64,000 nucleotides of DNA, taken from NCBI GenBank assembly GCA_937951895.1, contig CALFER010000009.1, positions 57,207 to 121,206 of the forward strand, written 5' to 3'. The number at the start of each line of letters is the position of its first letter. Positions within the stretch are counted from its first letter, which is position 1. Both the position numbers and the translations under genes were made by a program. The notes beneath the pieces are model-generated. The model was not told the DNA's origin. It did no database searches and saw nothing but the letters and a program-made list of their open reading frames with translations. The stretch comes from an uncultured bacterium (GTDB taxonomy: Bacteria > CSSED10-310 > CALFER01). Positions 1 to 8,525 of the stretch are shown here, one piece after another.

Positions 1-79
1 CGTCCAGGAAGTGCAGGGTATACACGCCGACTCCGGTCAGTTCCTTCATCAGACAGCTTGCATCGATCAGTATGTTCAT
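1..79 (-). CDS. Glycosyltransferase family 4-like protein, N-terminal fragment
   Basis: The gene runs off the left edge; only its first 26 codons are present. They read MNILIDASCLMKELTGVGVY and continue TLHFLD. This matches the first strand and glycine-rich turn of GT-B fold (group 1/GT4) glycosyltransferases, which usually begin M-x-I-x-I-D-A-x-x-L with T-G-I/V-G-x-Y about 10 residues later. The ATG at 79 is the only good start. It is divergent from gpsA. A polysaccharide or lipid glycosylation role is inferred from the N-terminus alone. Confidence 0.7.
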   Translation of the reverse strand, partial: MNILIDASCLMKELTGVGVYTLHFLD

Positions 80-130
80 CGCGACTCGATTCCGTTTCCT
101 TTCTCCCTGAAGACGAACCCATTGGTCGTG

Positions 131-158
131 ATCTTATCCATCCCGCTGATTTTGTCCA
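131..158 (-). promoter_or_regulatory. Possible sigma-70-type promoter for the glycosyltransferase
   Basis: On the minus strand TGGACA (158-153) and TAAGAT (136-131) are separated by 16 bases, about 50 bases upstream of the glycosyltransferase ATG. It is a fair but not strong match. Nothing else is seen in the divergent region 80-289 apart from the gpsA ribosome binding site GGGAGG at 278-283. Confidence 0.35.
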
Positions 159-289
159 GTCTTCCCATCCGGCATACGAACGGGGACTCTTGCGGACACG
201 TATTCGTTCTGGCGGTTTCTCAGGGGCCGGACTATGTTCAAACCTGCAAAACGTGATATAGATCGAAGCGTGAAATCGGGAGGATGCAT

Positions 290-1318
290 ATGAGCCGGGT
301 TGCAGTGATTGGAGGCGGTAGCTGGGGGACGGCGCTGGCCTTTCTGCTGGCGTCCAATGGGCATGACGTGAATCTGTGGGTCTACGAGGAAGAACTGGTG
401 AGGGAAATCCGCGACAAGCGCGAAAACACACTGTTTCTTCCCGGTGTGATTCTTCCGGAATCCATTCATCCGAGTCACTCCTTCGACGAGGTTCTGGATG
501 AGACCGGGATCATTGTGTGGGTGACGCCGAGCCACACCATCCGGGAGACACTGTCACGGGCCAGAAACCGGATCAGGAACACGCCGATTTTCATCGGAGC
601 CAGCAAGGGAATCGAAAATGACTCCCTGCTTCGGGTCAGCCAGATTGTCGACGAGATTCTCGGGAAGGATACCGTGCGATATGTGACCCTGTCCGGGCCG
701 ACATTTGCCTCGGAAGTCGGACGAAAGATGCCGTCCTCTGCCGTTGTGGCCGGACAGGATGAGGAAACCGCGAGGGAAGTCCAGTTGATTCTGAACACGT
801 CCTGGTTTCGCGTCTATACCAATCCCGACCATATCGGCGTTGAGCTTGGAGGCGCGTTGAAAAACGTCATCGCCATCGCCGTGGGGATTACGGCGGGACT
901 GAAACTGGGGTCGAATGCCAAGGCGGCGCTGATCACGCGGGGGCTCTGGGAGATCGCCAGACTCGGGACCGCAATGGGCGCCAAACCCCTCACGTTTCTG
1001 GGACTTTCGGGCATGGGCGATCTCGTGCTGACCTGCGATGGCACCCAGAGCCGGAACTATCTGGTCGGACTCCGGATCGGGTCCGGCGAAACGCTCACGA
1101 CCATCCAGCAGTCGATGCGTATGGTTGCGGAAGGGGTTCGCACCACCGCATCGGTGACGGAGCTGGCCCGGAAACTGAACATCGAGATGCCCATTACCGA
1201 GCAGGTGTATGAGGTCTTGTATCATGACAAATCGCCACAGCAGGCATTGCAGGATCTGATGTCCCGCAGCCTCAAACTCGAACATCAGATGAACTACATG
1301 CGTTTCGAAGATGAGTGA
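290..1318 (+). CDS. gpsA: Glycerol-3-phosphate dehydrogenase [NAD(P)+]
   Basis: Cytoplasmic enzyme that reduces dihydroxyacetone phosphate to sn-glycerol 3-phosphate for phospholipid synthesis. The N-terminus MSRVAVIGGGSWGTALA carries the GxGxxG NAD(P) fold. Further family motifs are GASKGIE, LSGPTFASEV, the catalytic-lysine region ALKNVIAIAVGI and the C-terminal block LGLSGMGDLVLTC. At 342 residues it has the usual length. Two in-frame ATGs are possible: the one at 284 abuts the GGGAGG ribosome site, so the ATG at 290, six bases away from it, is preferred. It is the first gene of a run that continues with a SpoVG-like gene and pmbA. Confidence 0.96.
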   Translation: MSRVAVIGGGSWGTALAFLLASNGHDVNLWVYEEELVREIRDKRENTLFLPGVILPESIHPSHSFDEVLDETGIIVWVTPSHTIRETLSRARNRIRNTPIFIGASKGIENDSLLRVSQIVDEILGKDTVRYVTLSGPTFASEVGRKMPSSAVVAGQDEETAREVQLILNTSWFRVYTNPDHIGVELGGALKNVIAIAVGITAGLKLGSNAKAALITRGLWEIARLGTAMGAKPLTFLGLSGMGDLVLTCDGTQSRNYLVGLRIGSGETLTTIQQSMRMVAEGVRTTASVTELARKLNIEMPITEQVYEVLYHDKSPQQALQDLMSRSLKLEHQMNYMRFEDE

Positions 1319-1363
1319 TGGATTTTGGTTTTGCATTGTGAACCCGATCGGAAAGGACACATC

Positions 1364-1669
1364 GTGGAGGTGACGCGGATCAGGATCTACCCATTTGATA
1401 CCAGTTCCAGGCGCGGCAGTGTTCGCGCATTCGCGGAAATCGAATTGAACGGGAAACTACTGATCCGCGGGATACGTATCATTGAATCGAAGACGGGCGG
1501 CCTGTTTATCGGCTGGCCCGGTCAGAAGACAACGGCAGGCGAGTATCGGGATCTGGTCGAGATCATCGATGCAGAGACGAACAAACAGCTGCGCAATCAA
1601 ATCATCCATGCATTTTCAAATCTCGGACTGGAATCCTCCAGCTCTGACCCAAGGGAGAATCAAGCATGA
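1364..1669 (+). CDS. spoVG: SpoVG family protein
   Basis: Small (101 aa) SpoVG-family protein. Visible family blocks are MEVTRIRIYPF, VRAFAEIELNGKLLIRGIRI, GLFIGWPGQKT and EYRDLVEIIDAET. Family members are site-specific DNA/RNA-binding regulators in Firmicutes and spirochaetes. I chose the GTG at 1364: GAAAGGA lies six bases upstream and the product then begins MEVTxI as in the family. A longer reading from a TTG at 1325 has no such support. The stop overlaps the pmbA start by 4 bp (ATGA), implying translational coupling. The role in this non-sporulating-looking organism is unknown. Confidence 0.85.
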   Translation: MEVTRIRIYPFDTSSRRGSVRAFAEIELNGKLLIRGIRIIESKTGGLFIGWPGQKTTAGEYRDLVEIIDAETNKQLRNQIIHAFSNLGLESSSSDPRENQA

Positions 1670-3036
1670 AAAACAGCCACCCGTACAGACACATCGTCGA
1701 AAAAACTCTGGATCGCGCCAGGGAGCATTCCGACCAGGCCGAGGTGTTCTTTCTCGGATTGAAACAGCGATCCGTCGGCCATCGCAATAGCAAACTGAGG
1801 GAACTGGACGAAACGGAGAACATTGGCATCGGGTTGCGAATGATCAGGGACGGTCGGATCGCGCAGGCATCGACATCGAACTTCGAACGGGCTGAGGATT
1901 TGACGAGACAAGCGTCGGAACTGGTGCGTTACGGAGAACCGGTGGACATGCAGTTTCCCGCAAATGCGGACATCGACGATTCGTCCGCGGTCACGGGAGA
2001 CGATTCTGCAGCATCCATCGAATCGCTCGTCAGTATCAACGAAATCCTGATCGATCAGATCCGCTCCTATGATGAATCGATCATGGCCAACGCCGGAGGA
2101 GCCGTCGAAGAGATTACGGTACATGTGATGAATTCCAATGGATTCGATCACGAGTATTCCCGGCGCAGCTACCAGTATTATGCTGCGGGAATTCTAGCCG
2201 AAGGCAAAAATATTCTCACCTGCTACGACTTCCATCTCGGACAGAGCCCGATCGCCTCACCATCCGATCTCGCCAAACAAATCATCGAGCAGATCCGGAT
2301 CGGCCGGAAAAACGTGCCATTCTCGAGTGAAGTGCTTCCGATTCTGTTCACTCCGGCTGCTGTGACGGACATCATGGCTGCATTCAGCGCAGGGATCTCG
2401 GGATCGGGTGTGGCTCGCGGGATCTCTCCTCTGGTCGGTAAGCTTGGAGAGAAGATCATCGATGAGCGGTTATCGATACTGGACGATGCGTTCTATCCCG
2501 GTGCTGCAGGATCGCAACCTTTCGATGACGAAGGCGTACCATGCCGCACGAAGTATCTCGTGCGCAATGGCGTTCTTGAAAACTATCTGCTCGATCTTAA
2601 ATCAGCGACCCGTTTGAAACTTTGCCCGACAGGAAATGGGTTCCGGTATACGTCTCTGATCAAGAGCCGCAGTTACGTTCCATCACCGTCTCCAAGCCTG
2701 ACCAACATGATCATCCCTGAGGGGATCCGAACGCACGAGGAGATCATCCGGGATTTCGGGCGGATCCTCGTTGTCGATCAACTCACCGGTGTTCTGCTCG
2801 GGAACCTGATCAACGGGGACTGGTCGGGAAACATCGAGTATGGGATTCTCTATGAGAACGGCGAACCTCTCGGACGCATTAAAAATGCCATGACCGGGGG
2901 TAATTTCTACACGATGTTCAGTCATCAGTATGTAGAGAGCTCAAGGGACCGGAAATGGACGGCGGGGTTTGGTGGAAGCGCGGGGTCGAACCTCTTTCCG
3001 TTCATTCTCTGTGATGCCATGAATGTCTCCGGTTGA
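1666..3036 (+). CDS. pmbA: TldD/PmbA (TldE) family protein
   Basis: Protein of 456 residues in the TldD/TldE (U62) family. The C-terminal block ILVVDQLTGVLLGNLINGDWSG followed by YGILYENGEPLGRIKNAMTGG is typical of the TldE/PmbA side. I see no HExxxH-type metal-binding motif, so this is likely the non-catalytic partner rather than TldD. In characterised systems TldD and TldE form a heterodimeric protease that trims peptides such as microcin B17. No tldD is present in this window. It starts at an ATGA overlap with spoVG after AGGGAG. Whether it serves the distant radical SAM peptide cassettes cannot be judged from this sequence. Confidence 0.85.
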   Translation: MKNSHPYRHIVEKTLDRAREHSDQAEVFFLGLKQRSVGHRNSKLRELDETENIGIGLRMIRDGRIAQASTSNFERAEDLTRQASELVRYGEPVDMQFPANADIDDSSAVTGDDSAASIESLVSINEILIDQIRSYDESIMANAGGAVEEITVHVMNSNGFDHEYSRRSYQYYAAGILAEGKNILTCYDFHLGQSPIASPSDLAKQIIEQIRIGRKNVPFSSEVLPILFTPAAVTDIMAAFSAGISGSGVARGISPLVGKLGEKIIDERLSILDDAFYPGAAGSQPFDDEGVPCRTKYLVRNGVLENYLLDLKSATRLKLCPTGNGFRYTSLIKSRSYVPSPSPSLTNMIIPEGIRTHEEIIRDFGRILVVDQLTGVLLGNLINGDWSGNIEYGILYENGEPLGRIKNAMTGGNFYTMFSHQYVESSRDRKWTAGFGGSAGSNLFPFILCDAMNVSG

Positions 3037-3064
3037 GCCGGGAGGACCGGACTGTTTCCTGAGC

Positions 3065-3092
3065 TTGACATATGGGCCGGTGTCAATAGAAT
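3065..3092 (+). promoter_or_regulatory. Strong sigma-70-type promoter for the ATP-grasp pair
   Basis: TTGACA at 3065-3070 and TAGAAT at 3087-3092 are separated by 16 bases. The match to consensus is 6/6 and 5/6. It lies about 80 bases before the ATG at 3172, so the ATP-grasp pair probably has its own transcription start, separate from gpsA-spoVG-pmbA. Confidence 0.65.
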
Positions 3093-3171
3093 AGGGTTTC
3101 TTATCCGCCGCTCCTCGCCGAGACACGGAGCGCGCATCACAATGTTTTCAACGCATGCAAGGAGGAGATTT

Positions 3172-4605
3172 ATGCAGTTTCCAGAACATCTCCAGTTATT
3201 GACGGGAGACCGCGGATTCGAGAGTCCAATTCCGGCGTATCTGCAATCGCCGACATGGATTGTGGACACGGCATGGGATCAGTTCACGACGGTAGCCAAC
3301 AATGCGCTGGCCGCCTATATGCATTATTGCAAAACGAACAACCTGCCCCACTCCTACCTGCTCGGACTAGATATTCTCGTCATGGGAACCATCGATCCGA
3401 ACAATCCTCACCGAGTCATTGATATTCGACCGACCATGGTCGAAGGTCCGTGCTGCAACAGTTACCCGGCCTGCCCGAACATCTGGGCATCGCGCCTGTA
3501 CGGGCAGTTGAAACATATCGGGATGGATCCGGATATTGTCGAGTATCCCACGCATCCGACAAAGATTCTGGACAAAATCTGCGCGCTTTTTCAGAACATC
3601 TGGACCAAAAAGGGCGATACGTCCCGAAAGCCGGTCTGTGCGGTGTTCACACGCCCTTACGACCTTTCGGAAGAAGAATCCGCTCATAACATGACGCTGA
3701 ACGCCCTGAAGAAATCTGGTTTCGAAGCGTATCGCGTGACACCGGATGAAAAACCGGAAGTCAAGGATGGCAAGCTCTGGGTCAACAATCGCCCGATCGA
3801 CATGGTCTGGCGGAGAATCGAGCGTGTGCATCTTCCGGGTCAGGCTCACCCGCCGCATCGTGAATACCGTGAGATGGAATGGGTGAAGTTCTACGAAGAA
3901 GCCTTTGCGAAGAATGTGGTCGAAGGAACCGCCAAGACAATTTTCATCAACCCCTGGAAGATCGACGATCTCCGGTCGAAAACAATCGAGGAACGCTGTT
4001 TCCGCATGTATGAGAAAGATTTCCCGGGTAAGACGATTTCCCGCCCCGATACATTGCTCGACCGCGAAATCAACGCGAAATCGGTGAAAACCTACGCGGA
4101 TCGTGGCGGCTGGGTCATGAAGAAATGGAATTCGACCGGCGGCAAGGGCGTCTTCATGCACATCAATCAAGATCTGGCGAAGCATGTTGCCGATCAGCTG
4201 TATGCGCGTTATGACGGCCGGCACATGGTCGTTCTGAAGACGAAAGAGATGATGGATGAACTGGCGAAGTTCGACAGTTTCAACGAAGACACCGCCATTC
4301 AGCAGATGCGCTATGTCGACGCTCGCGATCTGGGTACCGGCAAGCGTCTCGTTTACGACACCCGCATCAACGTGCTCTATGATCCCCTCAACGAGAAATG
4401 GGAGTTTCTGTCGGGCATGAGCCGCAGCGTGGCTTGCGGAGCCGGTGTTGAAAACGGCAACAGCCTCCTCACCAATGTGTCGATGGGCGCCGAAATCAGC
4501 CCGTTGATCATGGGTCATGTCAAGCCCGACGCGGATCGATCCAAGATTCAATACGGTCCGATGCTGTCGGCGCTCATGAAGGGTGAAAACTCGGTCACAT
4601 TCTAA
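3172..4605 (+). CDS. ATP-grasp-like enzyme of unknown substrate, copy A
   Basis: A 477-residue protein paired with a close paralogue immediately downstream. The motif GGWVMKKWNSTGGKGVF (residues about 313-330) resembles the nucleotide-binding lysine and glycine-rich loop of ATP-grasp ligases. DTRINVLYD and NGNSLLTNVSMGAE toward the C-terminus resemble their metal-binding arginine/asparagine block. The stretch VKDGKLWVNNRPIDMVWRRIE is like that of glutathionylspermidine-synthase-type ATP-grasp proteins. The N-terminal half has a conserved GPCCNSYPACP block with paired cysteines. GGAGGAG at 3161-3167 fixes the start at 3172. Family-level function is likely carboxylate-amine ligation with ATP; substrate unknown. 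ATP-grasp assignment is by motif only. Confidence 0.7.
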   Translation: MQFPEHLQLLTGDRGFESPIPAYLQSPTWIVDTAWDQFTTVANNALAAYMHYCKTNNLPHSYLLGLDILVMGTIDPNNPHRVIDIRPTMVEGPCCNSYPACPNIWASRLYGQLKHIGMDPDIVEYPTHPTKILDKICALFQNIWTKKGDTSRKPVCAVFTRPYDLSEEESAHNMTLNALKKSGFEAYRVTPDEKPEVKDGKLWVNNRPIDMVWRRIERVHLPGQAHPPHREYREMEWVKFYEEAFAKNVVEGTAKTIFINPWKIDDLRSKTIEERCFRMYEKDFPGKTISRPDTLLDREINAKSVKTYADRGGWVMKKWNSTGGKGVFMHINQDLAKHVADQLYARYDGRHMVVLKTKEMMDELAKFDSFNEDTAIQQMRYVDARDLGTGKRLVYDTRINVLYDPLNEKWEFLSGMSRSVACGAGVENGNSLLTNVSMGAEISPLIMGHVKPDADRSKIQYGPMLSALMKGENSVTF

Positions 4606-4634
4606 CCCATCCGCGATTTCCGAATCGCGTTTTG

Positions 4635-4663
4635 AAACGGCCGGTCAAATGCCGGCCGTTTTT
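4635..4663 (+). terminator. Intrinsic terminator between the ATP-grasp paralogues
   Basis: AAACGGCCGG (4635-4644), a 7-base loop, then CCGGCCGTTT (4652-4661) running into a T tract. It sits between copies A and B, only 15 bases before the second ATG, so it may set the ratio of the two products. Confidence 0.75.
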
Positions 4664-4677
4664 GTAAGGAGACGGAG

Positions 4678-6063
4678 ATGTTACATCGTGGAGAAGATTT
4701 GCGGTTGCTCGATGGCGGTCTCGGCGAAGAAAACTCGATCCCCTGTTACGACGATTCACCGACCTGGCTGATCGATGCCGCGTGGGATCAGGTGAAAACC
4801 GTTGCCCGGAACGCGCTGGATGCTTACATGAAGTATTGCCGTGAAGAAGGATATTCGCACAGCTATCTGCTGGGACTCGATATCCTCTTCATGGGTCAGA
4901 TGGAACCGGGTAATCCCGGAAAGATCGTCGATATCCGACCGACACTCGTGGAGGGTCCGTGTTGCAACAGCTATCCTGCCTGCCCTGCGGTCGATGCCTA
5001 CAAGCTCTATCGCAGACTTCAGGTCAGAGGTTTCGATCCCGATCGGATCGAGTACCCCTCTCATCCGACCATGGTTCGTCAGAAAATCGCTGCTTTGATG
5101 GTTTCCATCCACCGCCGCAACGGCGGAACAGGCATGCCCAAAGTCGCCGTATTCACCCGCCCCTATCCTGAAAGCGAAGAAGAAACCGCTCATGTGGAAA
5201 TGCTTCAGGCTTTCAGCCGAGCCGGGATGGATGCTTATCGGATCACTCCGGATGAGAAACCTTACGTCAAGGATGGAAAACTCCATGTCGGCAGTGTTCC
5301 GATCGACGTTGTCTATCGGCGAATTGAACGTATCCATGTGCCGGTTTTCTATGGCGAAGCGCTTGCGCATCAGATCATCAACGAAACGCCGAACACTATT
5401 TTCGTCAATCCATGGAAAGTGGATGACCTTCGCTCCAAAACGATCGAAGAACGTTGCTTCAGGCGCTGGGAAGCCGAACATCCCGATCGACCGGTCTCGA
5501 GACCTACAACACTCCTCGATCAGGAAGTGACACCCGAAAACGTCAGAAAACTCGCGGATCGAGGCGGCTGGGTCATCAAGAAGTGGAACTCAACCGGTGG
5601 AAAGGGTGTGTTCCTGTACTTCAACGATGCAGCTGCATCGGAAGCCGTTCGAATGCTCTATATCAAAGCAGACGGCCGCCACATGGTGCATTTGAATCCT
5701 GATGAACTCGAGAAGGAACTGGCTGCATTCAAGGATTTCAACGAAAATACGGCCGTCCAACAGTTGCGATTGCTCGATGCACGCGTTCTGTCCGACTCGA
5801 AAAGACTCGTATATGATACCCGGATCAATGCCTTGTACAATCCGGAGCTTGAAACCTGGGAATTCATTTCAGGAATGTCACGGTCGGTCCCCTGTGGTCC
5901 GGACGTATCCAACGGAAACTCACTCCTGACAAACATCTCATCCGGAGCCGAAGTTTCGCCGCTCATCATCGGATACTCCAGAACTCCGGAATCGCACGCA
6001 GATCTGACGTTCGGTCCTTTATTGAACGCGATCATGCAATCCCGGACATCCGTCATCATCTGA
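4678..6063 (+). CDS. ATP-grasp-like enzyme of unknown substrate, copy B
   Basis: Paralogue (461 aa) of the preceding gene, aligned over nearly the full length. Shared blocks include DIRPTLVEGPCCNSYPACP, DDLRSKTIEERCFRRW, GGWVIKKWNSTGGKGVF, YDTRINALYNPE and GNSLLTNISSGAEVSPLI. Copy B lacks about ten residues present in copy A around its residue 230, after the RRIERxHxP block. A GGAG site lies just before the ATG. The two copies are separated by an intrinsic terminator, and copy B is followed by a second one. The tandem arrangement suggests either a heteromeric enzyme or two steps on related substrates; the sequence does not show which. Confidence 0.7.
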   Translation: MLHRGEDLRLLDGGLGEENSIPCYDDSPTWLIDAAWDQVKTVARNALDAYMKYCREEGYSHSYLLGLDILFMGQMEPGNPGKIVDIRPTLVEGPCCNSYPACPAVDAYKLYRRLQVRGFDPDRIEYPSHPTMVRQKIAALMVSIHRRNGGTGMPKVAVFTRPYPESEEETAHVEMLQAFSRAGMDAYRITPDEKPYVKDGKLHVGSVPIDVVYRRIERIHVPVFYGEALAHQIINETPNTIFVNPWKVDDLRSKTIEERCFRRWEAEHPDRPVSRPTTLLDQEVTPENVRKLADRGGWVIKKWNSTGGKGVFLYFNDAAASEAVRMLYIKADGRHMVHLNPDELEKELAAFKDFNENTAVQQLRLLDARVLSDSKRLVYDTRINALYNPELETWEFISGMSRSVPCGPDVSNGNSLLTNISSGAEVSPLIIGYSRTPESHADLTFGPLLNAIMQSRTSVII

Positions 6064-6075
6064 TCCGATACGTCA

Positions 6076-7095
6076 TCAACTCGGGGAGTCTTCGGACTCC
6101 CCTTTTTTTGTGCATTCCAGATCGGGCCGCGGATCGGCAATGATCTCGAGTTCCGAGCAGAAGTGTTGCCGAAGTCGCAGCAGATTACGTCCTCGGTACC
6201 CGATACAATCATTGAACTGAGAAGGCGAAACGCGCAACCGGGTGGTTTCCGGATGTGCGTCGAGATACTGCTTCATTTCCAGATACAGCAGCTCGCCGGT
6301 CACCAGGGATGAAAAAGACGGATGGTACGGTCCCGCGCAGAGGACATCTCCGAGTTGCCCCGGAGGAATGTGATACCCGATTCGCGCCACCGCAATACCC
6401 GCATCGCGGTACAATCGAGTAATCCTACAGCACGATCGAACCGCCTGGTCCAGTGTCATGGGTGCGTATTCACCGGATAGCCACAGACTCTCCAGTGCGG
6501 TATGCCGGAGAACGAGGGTCGGATGGATGCGCACAAAATCGGGTCTCAACCCGATGATCTTCCGGGCGCTGTCGAGATGTTCATCGGGAGTAACTCCGGG
6601 CAATCCGATCATGGTCTGCAGCCCGATTTCCATCCCCAGCTCCTTCAAAAAACCGACCGCGAGGCCGACATCCGCCGCCGAGTGACCGCGACGGATCATG
6701 CCGAGCGATTTGTCGTTCAGGGTCGGACATCCCAGTTCGACCGAGACAATGGGCATTCCCGAGCATCTGATGAACCGGATAATCGTGTCCGGCCGTGCGG
6801 AAATGCGGATGCCATCGATCCGGCCGGAGCTGGCGTAGGGGGTGATTATCCGGTCGATGCAGGAGAGGACGTGATGAGGGAGAGACGGAAGGTCATTGCC
6901 ATACAGAGCGATCAGGCGTCGTTCCGACGGGTGGTGTTCGATCCATGAATCGATGGCGGAACGGAGGCCGGGATGATCGATTGGCGGTTCGATCGCGTTC
7001 ACGTGTCGGCAGTTGCAGTAGGCGCATTGGAACGCACAGGGAGATCCCGAGAGGAAGAGGGGGAAGATGCTGATACTGTTGAGATTCGATGTCAT
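6076..7095 (-). CDS. Elp3-like radical SAM protein without acetyltransferase domain
   Basis: Radical SAM enzyme of 339 residues. The CAFQCAYC block near the N-terminus is the Cx3Cx2C cluster ligand, and VELGCPTLNDKSL and GLQTMIGLPG are the following barrel motifs. The C-terminal AGPYHPSFSSLVTGE and SQFNDCIGYRGRN resemble the Radical_SAM_C region of Elp3-related bacterial proteins (COG1243-like), but no GNAT domain follows. I chose the ATG at 7095 because a longer reading would include the terminator of the upstream tRNA. Its last codons are built from the terminator of the convergent ATP-grasp gene. Substrate unknown; tRNA modification is only a family-level guess. Confidence 0.75.
   Translation of the reverse strand: MTSNLNSISIFPLFLSGSPCAFQCAYCNCRHVNAIEPPIDHPGLRSAIDSWIEHHPSERRLIALYGNDLPSLPHHVLSCIDRIITPYASSGRIDGIRISARPDTIIRFIRCSGMPIVSVELGCPTLNDKSLGMIRRGHSAADVGLAVGFLKELGMEIGLQTMIGLPGVTPDEHLDSARKIIGLRPDFVRIHPTLVLRHTALESLWLSGEYAPMTLDQAVRSCCRITRLYRDAGIAVARIGYHIPPGQLGDVLCAGPYHPSFSSLVTGELLYLEMKQYLDAHPETTRLRVSPSQFNDCIGYRGRNLLRLRQHFCSELEIIADPRPDLECTKKGESEDSPS
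6083..6109 (+). terminator. Intrinsic terminator after ATP-grasp copy B
   Basis: GGGGAGTC (6083-6090), a TTCG tetraloop, GACTCCCC (6095-6102) and seven T's. This is a textbook stable hairpin. It overlaps the 3' end of the convergent radical SAM gene, whose final residues GESEDSPS are encoded by the same bases. Confidence 0.85.
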
Positions 7096-7111
7096 CGGAA
7101 TCGCCGTCTGT

Positions 7112-7140
7112 AAAAAAAAGGCAGGATTGAAATCCTGCCT
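7112..7140 (-). terminator. Intrinsic terminator of the secG/tRNA-Leu transcript
   Basis: Reading the minus strand, AGGCAGGATT (7140-7131) pairs with the complementary arm 7128-7119 across a short loop, and a run of eight T's follows. It sits about a dozen bases after the tRNA. Confidence 0.85.
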
Positions 7141-7151
7141 ATCTATCAATC

Positions 7152-7236
<85 letters not shown>

Positions 7237-7245
7237 TCTCATGTG

Positions 7246-7683
7246 CTATTGGTTCCCGGTTTCCGTTTGCCCGGCGTTCTGGGCTTCGTTTCCGGAAGCC
7301 GGCGCTGCATCCGCAGGTTGTTCCGCTGGCTGCCCCGTCGATGATTCCTGCGTCTGGACTGTATCATCCGCGGGTACGGCTGCATCAGTCGCCTGCGCAT
7401 CAGGTTCAACCGGTTCGGACAGTCCGTTCATCACGCTGTTCTGATTGTTCCCTATGGACAGATACGAGAGGCCGACCGAGGTAACAATGAAGAGCAGCGC
7501 GGCAATCGTTGTCATCTTGTTCAAAAACGATGCGGGACCTCGCGAACCGAACATGGCCTGCGATCCGCTTCCTCCGAATGCGCTCGCGATATCCGAGCCT
7601 TTTCCGGTCTGAAGCAGAACGATCAGAATCAGAGCGATGCTCATGATCACGTGCAAAATTGAGATAATTACGAATAAAACCAC
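7246..7683 (-). CDS. secG: Protein-export membrane protein SecG
   Basis: Subunit of the SecYEG protein-conducting channel in the inner membrane. Two transmembrane segments are visible (about residues 2-23 and 56-76), with the family signature LLQTGKGSDIASAFGGSGSQ between them. At 145 residues it is longer than E. coli SecG because of an acidic, Ala/Pro/Gln-rich tail. The start is GTG at 7683, six bases after AGGAGG. It has a near-consensus promoter at 7712-7740. Confidence 0.93.
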   Translation of the reverse strand: MVLFVIISILHVIMSIALILIVLLQTGKGSDIASAFGGSGSQAMFGSRGPASFLNKMTTIAALLFIVTSVGLSYLSIGNNQNSVMNGLSEPVEPDAQATDAAVPADDTVQTQESSTGQPAEQPADAAPASGNEAQNAGQTETGNQ

Positions 7684-7711
7684 CTCGAACCTCCTAACGT
7701 CGCGAACGCAG

Positions 7712-7740
7712 CTTATAGCAAATCATCCGACTTGAATCAA
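7712..7740 (-). promoter_or_regulatory. Sigma-70-type promoter for secG and tRNA-Leu
   Basis: On the minus strand TTGATT (7740-7735) and TATAAG (7717-7712) are separated by 17 bases. The predicted start is about 25 bases before the secG GTG. Confidence 0.65.
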
Positions 7741-7753
7741 CACATATTTCGAA

Positions 7754-8503
7754 TCATGCCCCGCGGATGATTCCGAGGAAACTGTCGGATTTCAGACTGG
7801 CTCCACCGACCAGGACCCCGTTGATGTCGGGTTGGCTCATGAGCACACCGGCGTTATCGGGGGTGACCGAACCGCCGTAGAGAATCGGTATTCCGGTTGA
7901 TCGACCGGGATACAGATCTTCCAGAATCCTGCGGATACCCCGATGAACGTCCTGGGCTTGATCGGGAGTGGCGGTTTTTCCTGTTCCGATCGCCCAGACC
8001 GGTTCGTAGGCCACGACCAGATGTTCGAGTTGATCGGCCGGGTAGTGGAACAACCCCAATCGTATCTGTCGTTCCACGACATTCATCGTGATCGATTTTT
8101 CGCGTTCATCGAGCGTCTCACCGATACAGAATATCGGTTTGAGGCCATTGGTTGATGCGAACAGTACTTTCCGGTTGACGACGGTGTCCGTTTCACCAAA
8201 AACGTGCCGACGCTCAGAGTGGCCGCAGATGACATGACTGCAGCCGGCAGCTCGAAGCATTTCGACCGATGTTTCCCCGGTGAAAGCGCCCTTTGACTCG
8301 AAATGGACATTTTGTGCACCGAGTTGAATCCGCGATCCTGCGATCCGCGCAAACACTGACGACAGGGCCACAAAGGGCGGGCAGATGACGATATCGGCTG
8401 CCACTGCCGTCCCTTCGATTCCGGCCCTCACGCCATCCGCCAGGATGACCGCCTCCGAGGGTGTCAGGTTCATTTTCCAGTTGCCGGCTACAATCTTTCT
8501 CAT
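7754..8503 (-). CDS. tpiA: Triose-phosphate isomerase
   Basis: Glycolytic enzyme interconverting dihydroxyacetone phosphate and glyceraldehyde 3-phosphate. At 249 residues it has the usual length. Visible are the N-terminal AGNWKMNLTPSEA with the catalytic Asn/Lys, CGHSERRHVFGE with the catalytic His, the active-site VVAYEPVWAIGTGKTA containing the catalytic Glu, and the phosphate loop ILYGGSVTPDNAG plus GVLVGGASL. It lies 22 bases after gap, with GGAG ten bases before the ATG, and is probably co-transcribed with it. Confidence 0.98.
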   Translation of the reverse strand: MRKIVAGNWKMNLTPSEAVILADGVRAGIEGTAVAADIVICPPFVALSSVFARIAGSRIQLGAQNVHFESKGAFTGETSVEMLRAAGCSHVICGHSERRHVFGETDTVVNRKVLFASTNGLKPIFCIGETLDEREKSITMNVVERQIRLGLFHYPADQLEHLVVAYEPVWAIGTGKTATPDQAQDVHRGIRRILEDLYPGRSTGIPILYGGSVTPDNAGVLMSQPDINGVLVGGASLKSDSFLGIIRGA

Positions 8504-8525
8504 GGAAATCTGCTCCTAATGCGAC

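Noticed and set aside
554..1360. 268-codon minus-strand frame opposite gpsA
   Set aside because: No recognisable motif; gpsA on the other strand is unmistakable.
3367..4551. 394-codon open frame on the minus strand opposite ATP-grasp copy A
   Set aside because: It mirrors a clear conserved gene, has no ribosome site or family motifs, and a similar antisense frame exists opposite copy B. It reflects codon bias.
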